From: CAZJLP01 sp964546955
Lineage (GTDB): Bacteria > Verrucomicrobiota > Verrucomicrobiia > Opitutales > Opitutaceae
Length of the DNA: 35,126 nt
Assembly (NCBI GenBank): GCA_964546955.1
Contig: CAZJLP010000051.1
Coordinates: 1 to 35,126 of the forward strand
Direction: 5' to 3'
Part shown: positions 1 through 8,584 of the stretch, piece by piece
Layout: every line of letters starts with the position of its first letter
Position numbering within the stretch: the first letter of the stretch is position 1
Position numbers and translations under genes: made by a program
The notes under the pieces: model-generated
The model's input: the letters and a program-made list of their open reading frames with translations, nothing else
Told to the model about the DNA's origin: nothing
The model's database searches: none

Positions 1-143
1 TCGAGGGCGAGGGGTTCGTCCGGTATGGTGCGGTCGCCGGCGATCGTGGCCTGGGCCTCCTTGAGTTTGCCGCGGCGAGCGAAGGCCAGAGCCTTGGCCA
101 GCCGCAGCGTGAGCGAAATGGAAGTGCCGGGTTGATTCGCCAT
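1..143 (-). CDS. TPR-like protein, N-terminal fragment cut by window edge
   Basis: Only the first 47 codons lie in the window; the gene continues past the left edge. The ATG at 143 is eight bases after the Hsp70 stop codon, so the gene is very probably cotranscribed with it. The visible residues form an amphipathic helical stretch (LAKALAFARRGKLKEAQATI) with the spacing of a tetratricopeptide helix pair. A TPR protein behind an Hsp70 would suit a substrate adaptor or scaffold role, but that is inference from position. No signal peptide is visible, so the product is probably cytoplasmic. The frame is open to the edge. Confidence is good for the gene and low for its function. Confidence 0.6.
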   Translation of the reverse strand, partial: MANQPGTSISLTLRLAKALAFARRGKLKEAQATIAGDRTIPDEPLAL

Positions 144-151
144 GCGGATTG

Positions 152-2647
152 TCAGCTGAGCAAACCCGAACCATAACCGCGCACCGCTTCGTCCACCGCG
201 GTCGTCGGCATGAGATCCTGAAGTTGAAACACGACTTGCTTCAGTTCCTCGATGTTGCCCTTTTCCAGATGAGCCTTGCCTTGCCGCGCGAGCTCCTGCG
301 CGCGAGCGGGGTCTTTCATCTGAGCGGCCCCGTGAGCGAGCGCCTCGAAATGCTCGCGCCAATAAGAGGTCTGTCGGTAGAGAATCGAAGAGTACACATC
401 GGCGATCTCCTCGCGCTTCTTCTTCAATCGCTCCGAATTTTTGTCCAGGATGATGCCACGCACTTGATCGCGCAGCGCGCGGACGCGATGCTTCTCTTCG
501 GTCGTGCCCTGGTCGGCGGAGAGGCGCTCCAGCTTGCTCAGCTCAACGTCGGCCGCTTTGACCGAAATCGGCCAGGCCACGCGATCGGCCACGGCGTCGA
601 GCTTGATTCTCAGTTCCAGCAATTCGCGTTCCGCCCGCAACAAAGCATCGAAATCCACCGTCGATTGATCGAAGCGCGCGGCAAGATCGCTCAGTGCCGT
701 CGAGGTGGCGATGGATTTGAGATTTTCCTCCGTCGCGCGATCGCCCGCCGATTTGACGCTCGCCTCGAGTTCCGCCAATCGCGCCTTCTCGCGGGCGAAC
801 TCCTGGCGCAGAATCGCCAGGTCCGGCTGTCGCACTTTCCCTCCAAGTTCGATGCGCGTGGGGAACTCTTCGTCCAGCAGCGGCACGTAGGCCAGGACGG
901 TCAACAGGCGGGACGCGTCCATCTGGAGCGTGACCTCGATCTCGCTACCGGCTGGCAGTTCCCGATTGATCTTCTCCGAGCCGATATCGAGGGTGCCGAT
1001 CAAGACATTGCGATCGGCCAAATCCCGATCGCCTTCCACGATGGGGATCCGCACGAAGGCGTCGGCCTGACCCGGCTTCAGGGCGCGCGAGGTGCGATAG
1101 GAACGTTTTGATTTCGCGGGAAGCCCCTGCCCTTTTGTAAAATGCAGCCCGATTTTGTTGTCGGCCGTCGCCACCCCCATGTTGTGAATGATGGGCTGCT
1201 CTTCGACCACCATGCCCACGGTGTAATTGAACGTGGAAGGCTTCACTTCGCAGCTCGACCCCGTCGTGTCACAGAGTTCGAACGCGAAGCTATTCTGCAC
1301 GTTCTTCTCCGCGCGAATCGTGAACTGGAACGCTCCGTTGTCCTTCAACGTCACCTTCCCGCTCCGCCACTTGGACTGCTGGTTCACCACTTCCAGCGTG
1401 AAACCGGCCACGGACGCGCCATTCGGCCCCACCACTTTGCCGCCCACGAGAGGTTCGGTGTCCGCGCCCACCGGTTTGTAGATCAAATCGATCGTCGCGC
1501 GCGGAAACGGCGCGGGGGTCTTCCCCGTCGGCGCCGGCATCCGCTGCGTACCGGCAAAAATTGCGGCGCCGCGCGCGACCACGGTCAGGGGGTCCACGCT
1601 GAAGTCGAAAGCGACGCCGAGTTTGGACTTCACCATATCGCGGAAATACGGCGCCAGCGTGGGGCCTCCGACAAAAATCAGTTTTTCGACGGCGGAGGGA
1701 GCCAGGCTCTTCTCCGTGAGCACGCGGGTGGCAATATCCACCGCCTTGGCCACGATCGGCTCGGCCGCGCGGGCGAGGTCCGCTCGCGTCAGCTCGGTCT
1801 CGAAGGTCACGGTTTCCCCCGAGACGTTGCGCAAAACCGCCTCCAAATAAGTCGAGTCTTTGCGCGACAACTCGATCTTGGCGGTCTCCGCGGCGGACTT
1901 GAGGCGGAGAAAGTCGTACTTAAAGCGCTCCGTGCCTCGATTGAAATCGGAGGCGGCCGCGCCGAACTCCTTGATCACGCGGGGCGCGAGCAACTGCTCG
2001 ACGATGGCCCAGTCGATGTCGGACCCACCCAGAAAATTGTTTCCCCCGTGATTCGCGACCACCATGCTGCCGTCCTCCGAGCGGATCAGCGCGGCGTCGA
2101 AGGTCCCGCCGCCGAAGTCGAACACCAGCCAATAGGCCTTGGTGCTGATCTTCTGGTAACCGTAGGCGAGCGCGGCGGCGACCGGTTCCTGGAGCAGGGA
2201 ATAGTGCTTGAAACCGGCGAGTTCGGCGGCCCGTTTGGTCGCGTCGCATTGGTGCAGCTCGAAGGCGGCGGGAACCGTGATAACGGCGGAGTTAATCTCC
2301 TCGCCGCGCTTGTGCGCGACATCTCCTCGGAGGGATTTGAGGACCTCGGCCGACAAATCCTCGGGCCGCATCCGGCGGCCGCTGGCGCGAAACTTGTATT
2401 CGAAGCCCGTGCCCATCCGACGCTTGAACTCGAGAAAGACGTCGTCCTCGGCCCGTTCGTCTGCCAGCTTCGACTTCGCGCTTTGCCCCACCCACAAGTT
2501 GCCGGCGCGGTTGATATACACCGCCGAGGGAGTGATATCGGAGTCCACGTTGTTCTTCACGATCTCCGTGCCGGTTCCGGCCATGACGGCGATCGCGCTG
2601 TTGGTAGTGCCTAGGTCAATACCGTAATCGAGTGTGTTTCGGCTCAC
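152..2647 (-). CDS. Divergent Hsp70-family chaperone with an extra domain before the substrate-binding region
   Basis: An 831-residue Hsp70-type ATPase, longer than DnaK (about 640). The nucleotide-binding domain covers about residues 5-366, with phosphate loop 1 DLGTTNS (11-17), phosphate loop 2 DFGGGTFD (177-184) and adenosine motif FVGGP (325-329). The usual hydrophobic linker DVLLLDV is absent. In its place residues about 381-480 look like a beta-sandwich (GKV..G, SGKVTL, NGAF). A recognisable Hsp70 beta substrate-binding part follows (about 481-590: VEGDRDLADRNVLIGTLDI, IEVTLQMDASRLLTV), then a long charged helical tail (605-831). The start is GTG at 2647, because the Hsp70 homology begins there and the GTG overlaps the upstream stop in a GTGA. 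A longer frame continues upstream to 2977 but runs through the GrpE-like gene. It is probably a specialised cytoplasmic chaperone, not the housekeeping DnaK. Confidence 0.88.
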   Translation of the reverse strand: MSRNTLDYGIDLGTTNSAIAVMAGTGTEIVKNNVDSDITPSAVYINRAGNLWVGQSAKSKLADERAEDDVFLEFKRRMGTGFEYKFRASGRRMRPEDLSAEVLKSLRGDVAHKRGEEINSAVITVPAAFELHQCDATKRAAELAGFKHYSLLQEPVAAALAYGYQKISTKAYWLVFDFGGGTFDAALIRSEDGSMVVANHGGNNFLGGSDIDWAIVEQLLAPRVIKEFGAAASDFNRGTERFKYDFLRLKSAAETAKIELSRKDSTYLEAVLRNVSGETVTFETELTRADLARAAEPIVAKAVDIATRVLTEKSLAPSAVEKLIFVGGPTLAPYFRDMVKSKLGVAFDFSVDPLTVVARGAAIFAGTQRMPAPTGKTPAPFPRATIDLIYKPVGADTEPLVGGKVVGPNGASVAGFTLEVVNQQSKWRSGKVTLKDNGAFQFTIRAEKNVQNSFAFELCDTTGSSCEVKPSTFNYTVGMVVEEQPIIHNMGVATADNKIGLHFTKGQGLPAKSKRSYRTSRALKPGQADAFVRIPIVEGDRDLADRNVLIGTLDIGSEKINRELPAGSEIEVTLQMDASRLLTVLAYVPLLDEEFPTRIELGGKVRQPDLAILRQEFAREKARLAELEASVKSAGDRATEENLKSIATSTALSDLAARFDQSTVDFDALLRAERELLELRIKLDAVADRVAWPISVKAADVELSKLERLSADQGTTEEKHRVRALRDQVRGIILDKNSERLKKKREEIADVYSSILYRQTSYWREHFEALAHGAAQMKDPARAQELARQGKAHLEKGNIEELKQVVFQLQDLMPTTAVDEAVRGYGSGLLS

Positions 2648-3273
2648 TGTGGGGTGGTTTCCTGATTGGGGGGGATGCCGACGACGACTTCCCCGAGCTG
2701 CAGAATCTTGTCGTTCCAGATGACCGTCGGGCGGACGGCCTCGACCACGGTGTCGCGGTGCACGCCCGGCGTGGGTTGAAAGGTCAACACCTTCACCGGC
2801 AATCCAGGATCGTAGGGCTGGTTGATCCAATCGTTCATGGTCACGCCCATCTGCGCGAGGTTCTCGAGCGCGCCCTCCACGTGCCGGTAAACGCGGCGCA
2901 TTTCCTCCTTCGGCTCTCCGGTGGCCTGATCGATCATCTTGGCTTTGGTGCGCCAGACTTGCGTCGTAAGCGCGCAAAGCGAGGAGCCGAGCGCCTCCGA
3001 AGGATCTACTGCGGCGGCTTGCGCCGCGGCCGGCGTCGGAATGGTCGAAGAGACGGCCGGAAGCGGTGAAGCCGTGTGGGCGCGCGCGGGATTCGTTCCT
3101 GAAGAAGTTCCGGCCAGCGGCGAGCTTGAGTTCGCGGAGGGCGGTGCGCCGCTCAAGCCCGCTTCGAGCGCCCGGTACTCCGCCAGCGCCGCGTCGAGCG
3201 GCAAGTCCGGAAACCGCGCGAGCTTGCGCGGCTCACGCGCGAGAAGCAGGGCGAAAAAACCGGGGTTCGACAT
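2644..3273 (-). CDS. GrpE-like protein, putative nucleotide exchange factor of the divergent Hsp70
   Basis: A 209-residue protein in three parts: an N-terminal section (MSNPGFFALLLAREPRKLARF), a low-complexity Ala/Ser/Pro linker (about residues 40-90), and a C-terminal conserved-looking region. The C-terminal part has a helical stretch (VEGALENLAQMGVTMNDW) followed by a beta-like section (VKVLTFQPTPGVHRDTVVEA, then DKILQLGEVVVG). This order resembles the GrpE layout of a helix followed by a beta domain that ends in a conserved V-x-V strand. Similarity is weak, so the call rests on this pattern plus position: its stop overlaps the Hsp70 start by four bases (GTGA) and a J-like gene lies 25 bases upstream. 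The ATG at 3273 is chosen over an in-frame TTG at 3321, which would overlap the upstream gene. It could also be an unrelated Hsp70 partner. Confidence 0.6.
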   Translation of the reverse strand: MSNPGFFALLLAREPRKLARFPDLPLDAALAEYRALEAGLSGAPPSANSSSPLAGTSSGTNPARAHTASPLPAVSSTIPTPAAAQAAAVDPSEALGSSLCALTTQVWRTKAKMIDQATGEPKEEMRRVYRHVEGALENLAQMGVTMNDWINQPYDPGLPVKVLTFQPTPGVHRDTVVEAVRPTVIWNDKILQLGEVVVGIPPNQETTPQ

Positions 3274-3298
3274 GGGAGCGGCGAATGTGAGCGACTTT

Positions 3299-5326
3299 CT
3301 ATCCGCGTGCCAACATCTCAATTACGTAGCTCATGATCGCGGCATTCCATGTTTCGACGGTGGAAAAACTTTTGGTGTAATTTCGATCTTCAAGGTCGGT
3401 GGCGATCCACGCGCCAGACTCGATCCGGTGCTCGATGTTGCGATACGCGACGCATTTTTCTTTGCGTCGAAGGCCGGTGCGGGCGGTCAGCACCATGCCC
3501 TTCGGGGTGAGCGGCGTGTCGCCGAGAAATGCGGGCTGACCTTCGCGCACCGCTTTCACAAGCCGTTCGATCATGCCGGGAATGAGAAAGAAATACAGCG
3601 ATTCGAGGATGCGATCATAGTGAACGCGTGCGTCCTTCAAATCCTGGAACACATTGGTCTCGTTGAGCACAATTTCCGCTTCCGGCGTGCACCAGGAGAC
3701 GAAGAGGCGCTCGATCGGTTTGCCGTCGATCTCGTCCGCCACCGCCCCGTAGCGGAGGCCGATGATTTGATCCGGCGGCGTTCCCGCATCCTGGAAACGC
3801 ACCAGTCGGGCGTCGATCTGCACCAGAAAGCCGTGAATCTCGGCATGAAGCTCCTTTTGTCGTTGGAGTTCGAAGTTCTGGTAGAAACGGATCCGCTCCC
3901 CCTCGCGCAGCTGGGCGTCTTCGGGGTCCCCGGGAAGGCTTTGCAAGGTCGCAAAGGCGTGCATGGCAAAGGCGATATCGTCGCGCTCGCGGCACGCATC
4001 GGCGGCGACGACGCGCAAGACCTCTGCCACCCGGTTGACGTAAGCCCGCGTGCTTCGTGGATCGAGGCCCAGCACCGCCAGCCCAGGCACGAGGTGGTTC
4101 ACCACGACGCGATAAGCCTGCGCATAGGTCGGCTCGTTTTCTTCGTCGGCTTCGCCTTCCGCCAAATGACTTTTGTCGAGGAGAGCATTCCCATAGATCA
4201 CGGCGAAGGTCTCATCGATACGCCGCCTCATTTCAGGCGAGACCGGCCAAGTCTGGAGATAGACGAGCAAAGGGAGACACGCCCCGTCCTGCAAGCTGGC
4301 GCGCTGAAACGCCACAATCGCGTCCACGGCCGCCACCGCCAGATCGGTGCACACCTCCGAGTAGAGCTCCGACTCACGGCCGCAGAGGGCTTCCACGATG
4401 CTGAGATCGGCCGCGCACTCGCCTCTCAACTGGTGGGCCAGAACGAGCCCTCCCGCTGGATCGGCCGCCATCTGTCGTTTGGCCTCCTCGACTCGCGCCG
4501 CGATCCGTCGAGCTACCGATGCGCCGCTTTCTTCAAGCAATCGCGTGGCCGCCGCCGCATCGCGGATCAACTCGCGAACCAGGGAGGCATGCATGATCGC
4601 GCGAATAGGACGGCCTTTTTCGGCGTACCGCAGCGCGAGCCCCGCATTGATCCGAGCGATCGCCGGCAGCACGGCCGCGCGCAGTTGTGCCACGAAATCG
4701 ACGGACAATTGGGCGTCCGCCAAAGCGGTGACACGCGCCCGCAGGTAATGCCACATCGCGTCGTCGGACGCGACTTTTTCCCAATAACGCAACGCCTTCT
4801 TCCAGGGCTCGCTCATCTCGTCTTCCGCAAGATCGCCGCTCTGCTCCGCCTCCAGCGCCAGGAGATGGTTGTACACCGCGAGGTTATGCAGGGCGACGGG
4901 CTGGCCGGTGCTGGCGGCAGCCTGCCACGCCGCTACCGGCTGCTTGGTTTCCGCCTTTGCGAGATGGTCGAGCGCCATGTCCGGACCTTCCTCAGGATAC
5001 TTTTCCGGCCAGAACCAAAAGAGTTCGTGCAGGAGCCGGTTTTTCGGATCCTTCAGGACCTGCGTAGTCTCGCGCAACTCGTCCAGCGTGAGGGCCGGCT
5101 CCGGCGCGAAAGCCCACGTGAAAATCGGGTTGCCCAACTCAATCGCGAGTTTCAGCTGGTCGGCACGTTTGACAATGTCCCGCGTCGGCGCGATCACCGG
5201 CAAGCCGGTCCGGCGAAAGGCGTTGAGGCGGTAAAAATCGGCCGTGAGGGTCGCCATGATAGCCTCGAAGGCAGGATCGCTTTTCCTGGGGGAGGAGATG
5301 CGCGTCTCGTTCGGGCGTTGCGACAT
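3299..5326 (-). CDS. J-like cochaperone candidate lacking the HPD motif, with a long helical-repeat body
   Basis: About 675 residues. Near the N-terminus (about 31-106) is a segment that reads like a J-domain: FRRTGLPVIAPTRDIVKRAD as helices I/II, and LRETTQVLKDPKNRLLHELF, which parallels the helix III/IV consensus (EAYEVLSDPEKRxxYD). The loop that normally carries HPD reads GNPIFT, so the catalytic tripeptide is missing. The middle (about 110-520) is almost all helix with TPR-like character; the C-terminal 100 residues look beta-rich (KGMVLTARTGLRRKEK). It is predicted to be cytoplasmic. Two ATG starts are possible: 5326, used here, and 5257, which has GAGG five bases upstream and keeps the J-like segment. 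An in-frame TTG at 5368 is less likely. Context with GrpE-like and Hsp70 genes supports a cochaperone role; the domain call is inference. Confidence 0.65.
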   Translation of the reverse strand: MSQRPNETRISSPRKSDPAFEAIMATLTADFYRLNAFRRTGLPVIAPTRDIVKRADQLKLAIELGNPIFTWAFAPEPALTLDELRETTQVLKDPKNRLLHELFWFWPEKYPEEGPDMALDHLAKAETKQPVAAWQAAASTGQPVALHNLAVYNHLLALEAEQSGDLAEDEMSEPWKKALRYWEKVASDDAMWHYLRARVTALADAQLSVDFVAQLRAAVLPAIARINAGLALRYAEKGRPIRAIMHASLVRELIRDAAAATRLLEESGASVARRIAARVEEAKRQMAADPAGGLVLAHQLRGECAADLSIVEALCGRESELYSEVCTDLAVAAVDAIVAFQRASLQDGACLPLLVYLQTWPVSPEMRRRIDETFAVIYGNALLDKSHLAEGEADEENEPTYAQAYRVVVNHLVPGLAVLGLDPRSTRAYVNRVAEVLRVVAADACRERDDIAFAMHAFATLQSLPGDPEDAQLREGERIRFYQNFELQRQKELHAEIHGFLVQIDARLVRFQDAGTPPDQIIGLRYGAVADEIDGKPIERLFVSWCTPEAEIVLNETNVFQDLKDARVHYDRILESLYFFLIPGMIERLVKAVREGQPAFLGDTPLTPKGMVLTARTGLRRKEKCVAYRNIEHRIESGAWIATDLEDRNYTKSFSTVETWNAAIMSYVIEMLARG

Positions 5327-5424
5327 GGATGACAATGAGTGGATGGGGTCGATTTGTCTCTGGGGCAAGTATCAGCGATAGAGGGCGCACGAGGGATGTC
5401 CATCTCGCCTTGGAGGGCAGGAAA

Positions 5425-5853
5425 TCACCGCGCAGCCAGGGGGTGAACCCGGGACGCCCATTCATGGATCGGTCGCCCTTGGCAAAGGTGCTCCACGACG
5501 ATGCGTTCGCAGCGCTCGGGAGTGACGCCCCCGTACCACACCCCTTCAGGATAGACGACGAGCCATGGACCTCCGCAGCAGACCCGCAAACACGCGGCCT
5601 TCGTCCGGAGGGCCGGCAGGCGGAGTTCGGCCAAACGCCTCTTCAAATAGTCCCAGGTCGCGAGCCCCTGCGCTCCGGAACAGCAGTCCGGACCGACGCA
5701 TAAAAACAAATGACGCTCCGCGCCTTCCAGGTTCAATTTTGAGAATCCGGCAGCGATCTCCGGGTCTTCCTCGCATCGATTCATCGCGTCCAGCGTGGCG
5801 GTTCGAAGGGAGGCAAGTCGAATGCGGAATCGTCGCCTGCGTTCGCAAGTCAT
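5425..5853 (-). CDS. Thioredoxin-like [2Fe-2S] ferredoxin family protein
   Basis: A 142-residue protein with the hallmark pattern of thioredoxin-fold 2Fe-2S ferredoxins: HLFLCVGPDCC at 48-58, then CLRVCCGGPWLVVYPEGVWY at 88-107, ending VTPERCERIVVEHLCQG. Likely cluster ligands are C52, C57 (or C58), C88 and C92 (or C93). The doubled cysteines make the exact ligands uncertain. Such proteins shuttle electrons or serve in iron-sulfur handling in the cytoplasm; the partner is not visible here. The ATG at 5853 is used, but the basic N-terminus (RRRRFRIR) is unusual for the family and the ATG at 5784, giving 119 residues, may be the true start. The gene lies 98 bases upstream of the J-like gene on the same strand and could be cotranscribed with it. 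It is divergent from the TonB receptor. Confidence 0.85.
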   Translation of the reverse strand: MTCERRRRFRIRLASLRTATLDAMNRCEEDPEIAAGFSKLNLEGAERHLFLCVGPDCCSGAQGLATWDYLKRRLAELRLPALRTKAACLRVCCGGPWLVVYPEGVWYGGVTPERCERIVVEHLCQGRPIHEWASRVHPLAAR

Positions 5854-5987
5854 CCGCAATTAAGCACGGAATTGGGCTCGACTAACATTTCTCGGATTCG
5901 TGTCCTTGTGCGAATGTTCGTTCGCTTTATCCAGCGGGAGCGGAAGGGCACTCTGTTCCTCACCCCTAACAAGTAAGCATCACACCC

Positions 5988-8312
5988 ATGAAACTACCGA
6001 TGCGCCCTCGCATGGTGTCGGTCTGCATAGCCTACGCCATCTGTTCTCTCACGACGGCCTCCGCCCAAACCCCGCCCGGCGACGAAACGGTGAAGCTGCC
6101 CGAGTTCAAAGTGACCTCGGAGAAGGACGTCTCCTACATTGGAAAGGAAGCGCTGAGTACGACCCGCATCGCGGTCGACTTGGCCGACTTGCCCCAGTCC
6201 GTCGTCGTGCTGAATCGCGCCTTCATGGACGACGCCAATCCGACAATCATGGCGAAAGCGCTCAACTACGTCGGCGGGGGACAAACGGGGACGATCACCT
6301 GGTCGGTGGACCGCTACATGGTCCGCGGCTTCGTGGGCGAAGGCGACTATGTCGACGGGTTCCGCACGCAAACTGACAAGAACACCGATCTCAACCTGAT
6401 CGACCGCATCGAGATCATCAAAGGCCCGTCCGCGATCTTCATCGGTAACCAGTCGAACACCGTCGGCGGCGTGATCAACAAGATCTCCAAGAGCCCGGTA
6501 GACTACAAAGTCGGCACGATCACCGCCCAATGGGGCATGTGGGACACCAATCGCGCCGACCTGGACATCGGCGGGCCGATCACGGCGGATAAAAAATTGA
6601 CCTATCGCTTCCTTCTGGCCGGCCAGGATTCGGACGGGTACTTCGACAAAACCTACGAAAAGCGCACGTCGATCATCCCGATGATCGGCTACAAGTTCAG
6701 CCGCACCACCGAAGCCTGGCTGAAATACGAGCGCTTCAGCAGTCACTACTCCGCCTACAACGGCATCCCGCTCGACGGGCGCACGAACGCGATCGCGGCG
6801 ATCCCGCGCAAGCGCAACTTGAACGAAGACACCCCGCAAAACTGGCGCACGGATTGGTTCGATCGGCTCTGGGGCCAGATCACCACCCGGCCCACCGACT
6901 TTCTCGCGGCGCGCCTAGCCTTCTTCGATTCGCGCGACACCCAGCGCCGCGTCGAGTCCATCCTGGCTCCGACAGGCGGCGCCGCACCGGCCACCCCGGG
7001 CGGCCCCTTCACACCTCAGTACGTGATTCCGGCCAACTACACGATCGACCGCGTCGATCCGAATCCCGATCCGCTCACGGGAGCGAATGTGCCCGGCGGC
7101 ATCGCCCGCACGGTCACGGCGATCCACGCCGACCGCCAGCCTCGCCGCGAATTGCAGCTGGACCTTGTGTTCAACTACAAAACCGGCCCCATCGACCACA
7201 AAACGCTGCTCGGTTTGGATGCGATCGACTATCCGCAGCGGGTGAAAACCTATTCCTCGGGCGGAAACAGCACCGCCTACACGTCGTCCATCAATCCGTT
7301 CAACCCGACCTATCCCGGCACGGTCCGAGTCAATTTCGACCAGCCTCCCGCGAACTACACCTCCCGCACACAGGAATTTGGGAAGATCTACGCTCTTCAA
7401 ACGGTCAGTCTATTAAAGAATTCGGTCATTCTCAACGCGGGTGCCTCGCGAAACGTGTTCCGGTTTTCTCAGTACAGCCAAAACTACAACCAGAACACCG
7501 GAGTATTTGCAGCCGCGAGCCAGGTGCCGGAGAGCTCTCTCTACAAGAATCTCGTCCAGTACGGCATCGTTTACAAACCGATCCCCAACGTCTCGATCTT
7601 CTATGGGTACAATCAAAACTTCTCGAACAATGGCCTGACTCCTTCCGCACCGTTCGTTTTGCAAGCGCCGCAGGAAGGCAAACAGAAGGAGTTCGGCGTG
7701 AAAACCACGCTCTTCGAAGGCCGGGTTTCACTCAACGTGAACTACTTCGACGTCAAACAGCTCAATAATTCGGTCCCCGCCTTCCCGCAAACCACACCTC
7801 CCTCCAACACCCTGGTGGCCGGAACGGAATCGAAAGGCTTCGACGGCGACTTCACCGTCCAAGTGGACCGCAACATCGACTTGATCGGTTCTTTCGCGGT
7901 GTTCGACGCCGAGGTCCCCCTGCCCGCTCCGTGGAACTCGATCATCCACCCCGGCGACGGCCAGACGCACTCCGCCATTCCGGTGAACAATGTGTCGGAA
8001 ATGAACTTCGCCTTTTGGACGCGGTACAAGTTTCTCGATTCGCACTTGCGCGGGCTCAGCGTCAGCACCGGCGTGAGCTACCTCGACGAACGGGCCATCA
8101 CCGACAACAACAACCAAGTGTTCTACGGCTATGTCCCGTCGCGCTGGCTAGTGGATCTGAGTTTCGGCTACGAGACCAAGCGTTTCCGCTACGGCTTGAA
8201 CATCGACAATGTATTCAATAAAAAATACATCTACGCGTCGCGCAGCAACCAGGTGATCGTGCCCGGCACGCCCACCAATGTGCGGGTCTCCGTGACTTAC
8301 AAGTTCTTCTGA
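5988..8312 (+). CDS. TonB-dependent siderophore-type outer membrane receptor
   Basis: A 774-residue outer membrane receptor. A signal peptide (residues 1-26, cleavage after ASA) is followed by a candidate TonB-box region (VKLPEFKVTSEKD, 35-47) in the style common in Opitutaceae. The plug domain is at about 60-165, with DLPQSVVVLNRAFMDD, YMVRGF, RIEIIKGPSAIFIGNQSNTVGGVIN. The remainder is beta-barrel, ending in NVFNKKYIYASR and a final aromatic YKFF, as expected for insertion by BAM. Plug and barrel resemble the ferric-siderophore receptor class (FhuA-like), but substrate cannot be read from sequence and no siderophore genes are nearby. The ATG at 5988 gives a good signal peptide. The gene stands alone and ends in a strong terminator at 8340. 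A short dyad (GCGAA/TTCGC, 5910-5925) lies upstream; its role is unknown. Confidence 0.93.
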   Translation: MKLPMRPRMVSVCIAYAICSLTTASAQTPPGDETVKLPEFKVTSEKDVSYIGKEALSTTRIAVDLADLPQSVVVLNRAFMDDANPTIMAKALNYVGGGQTGTITWSVDRYMVRGFVGEGDYVDGFRTQTDKNTDLNLIDRIEIIKGPSAIFIGNQSNTVGGVINKISKSPVDYKVGTITAQWGMWDTNRADLDIGGPITADKKLTYRFLLAGQDSDGYFDKTYEKRTSIIPMIGYKFSRTTEAWLKYERFSSHYSAYNGIPLDGRTNAIAAIPRKRNLNEDTPQNWRTDWFDRLWGQITTRPTDFLAARLAFFDSRDTQRRVESILAPTGGAAPATPGGPFTPQYVIPANYTIDRVDPNPDPLTGANVPGGIARTVTAIHADRQPRRELQLDLVFNYKTGPIDHKTLLGLDAIDYPQRVKTYSSGGNSTAYTSSINPFNPTYPGTVRVNFDQPPANYTSRTQEFGKIYALQTVSLLKNSVILNAGASRNVFRFSQYSQNYNQNTGVFAAASQVPESSLYKNLVQYGIVYKPIPNVSIFYGYNQNFSNNGLTPSAPFVLQAPQEGKQKEFGVKTTLFEGRVSLNVNYFDVKQLNNSVPAFPQTTPPSNTLVAGTESKGFDGDFTVQVDRNIDLIGSFAVFDAEVPLPAPWNSIIHPGDGQTHSAIPVNNVSEMNFAFWTRYKFLDSHLRGLSVSTGVSYLDERAITDNNNQVFYGYVPSRWLVDLSFGYETKRFRYGLNIDNVFNKKYIYASRSNQVIVPGTPTNVRVSVTYKFF

Positions 8313-8339
8313 TCGAATCGACCGATTTTTCGTCATCTC

Positions 8340-8370
8340 GACCCGCGGGTTCGCCCGCGGGTCTCTTTTT
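8340..8370 (+). terminator. Rho-independent terminator of the TonB receptor gene
   Basis: A perfect 10-bp stem (8340-8349 pairing with 8354-8363, GACCCGCGGG/CCCGCGGGTC) is closed by a TTCG tetraloop and followed by TCTTTTT. It starts 28 bases after the receptor stop codon. UUCG is an unusually stable RNA tetraloop. Confidence 0.9.
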
Positions 8371-8584
8371 GTGAGACAGAGGGCCGGTCGGCGGATCGGG
8401 CGAATGTGCGGGCCGTCAGGGCTCCTGCGTGGCGATAAACGCTCGCTCTAACTGGCCAGAGAGGTAGACGGTTTGATCCGGGCAAACCCGAGGGTAAGAG
8501 CGAGAACGAGCCTTCCTGTACTTTAACGAAACTTTGCCCGGCGCAGCGCGTCCTACGTTAGAGCCGCTTTTGCTGCCGCCCACC

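Noticed and set aside
1142..2614. Long plus-strand frame opposite the Hsp70 gene
   Set aside because: The minus strand encodes clear Hsp70 motifs here; the plus-strand product is low-complexity and R/H/G-rich, typical of antisense shadow.
2939..5332. Very long open frame on the plus strand opposite the J-like gene
   Set aside because: Its protein is rich in R, H and D with no domain pattern. The minus-strand frame has structured helices and fits the operon; GC-rich codons leave the antisense frame open.
8442..8504. Inverted repeat CTCGCTCT/AGAGCGAG upstream of the subtilase gene
   Set aside because: Eight bases with a 47-base spacer can arise by chance and fit no known operator.
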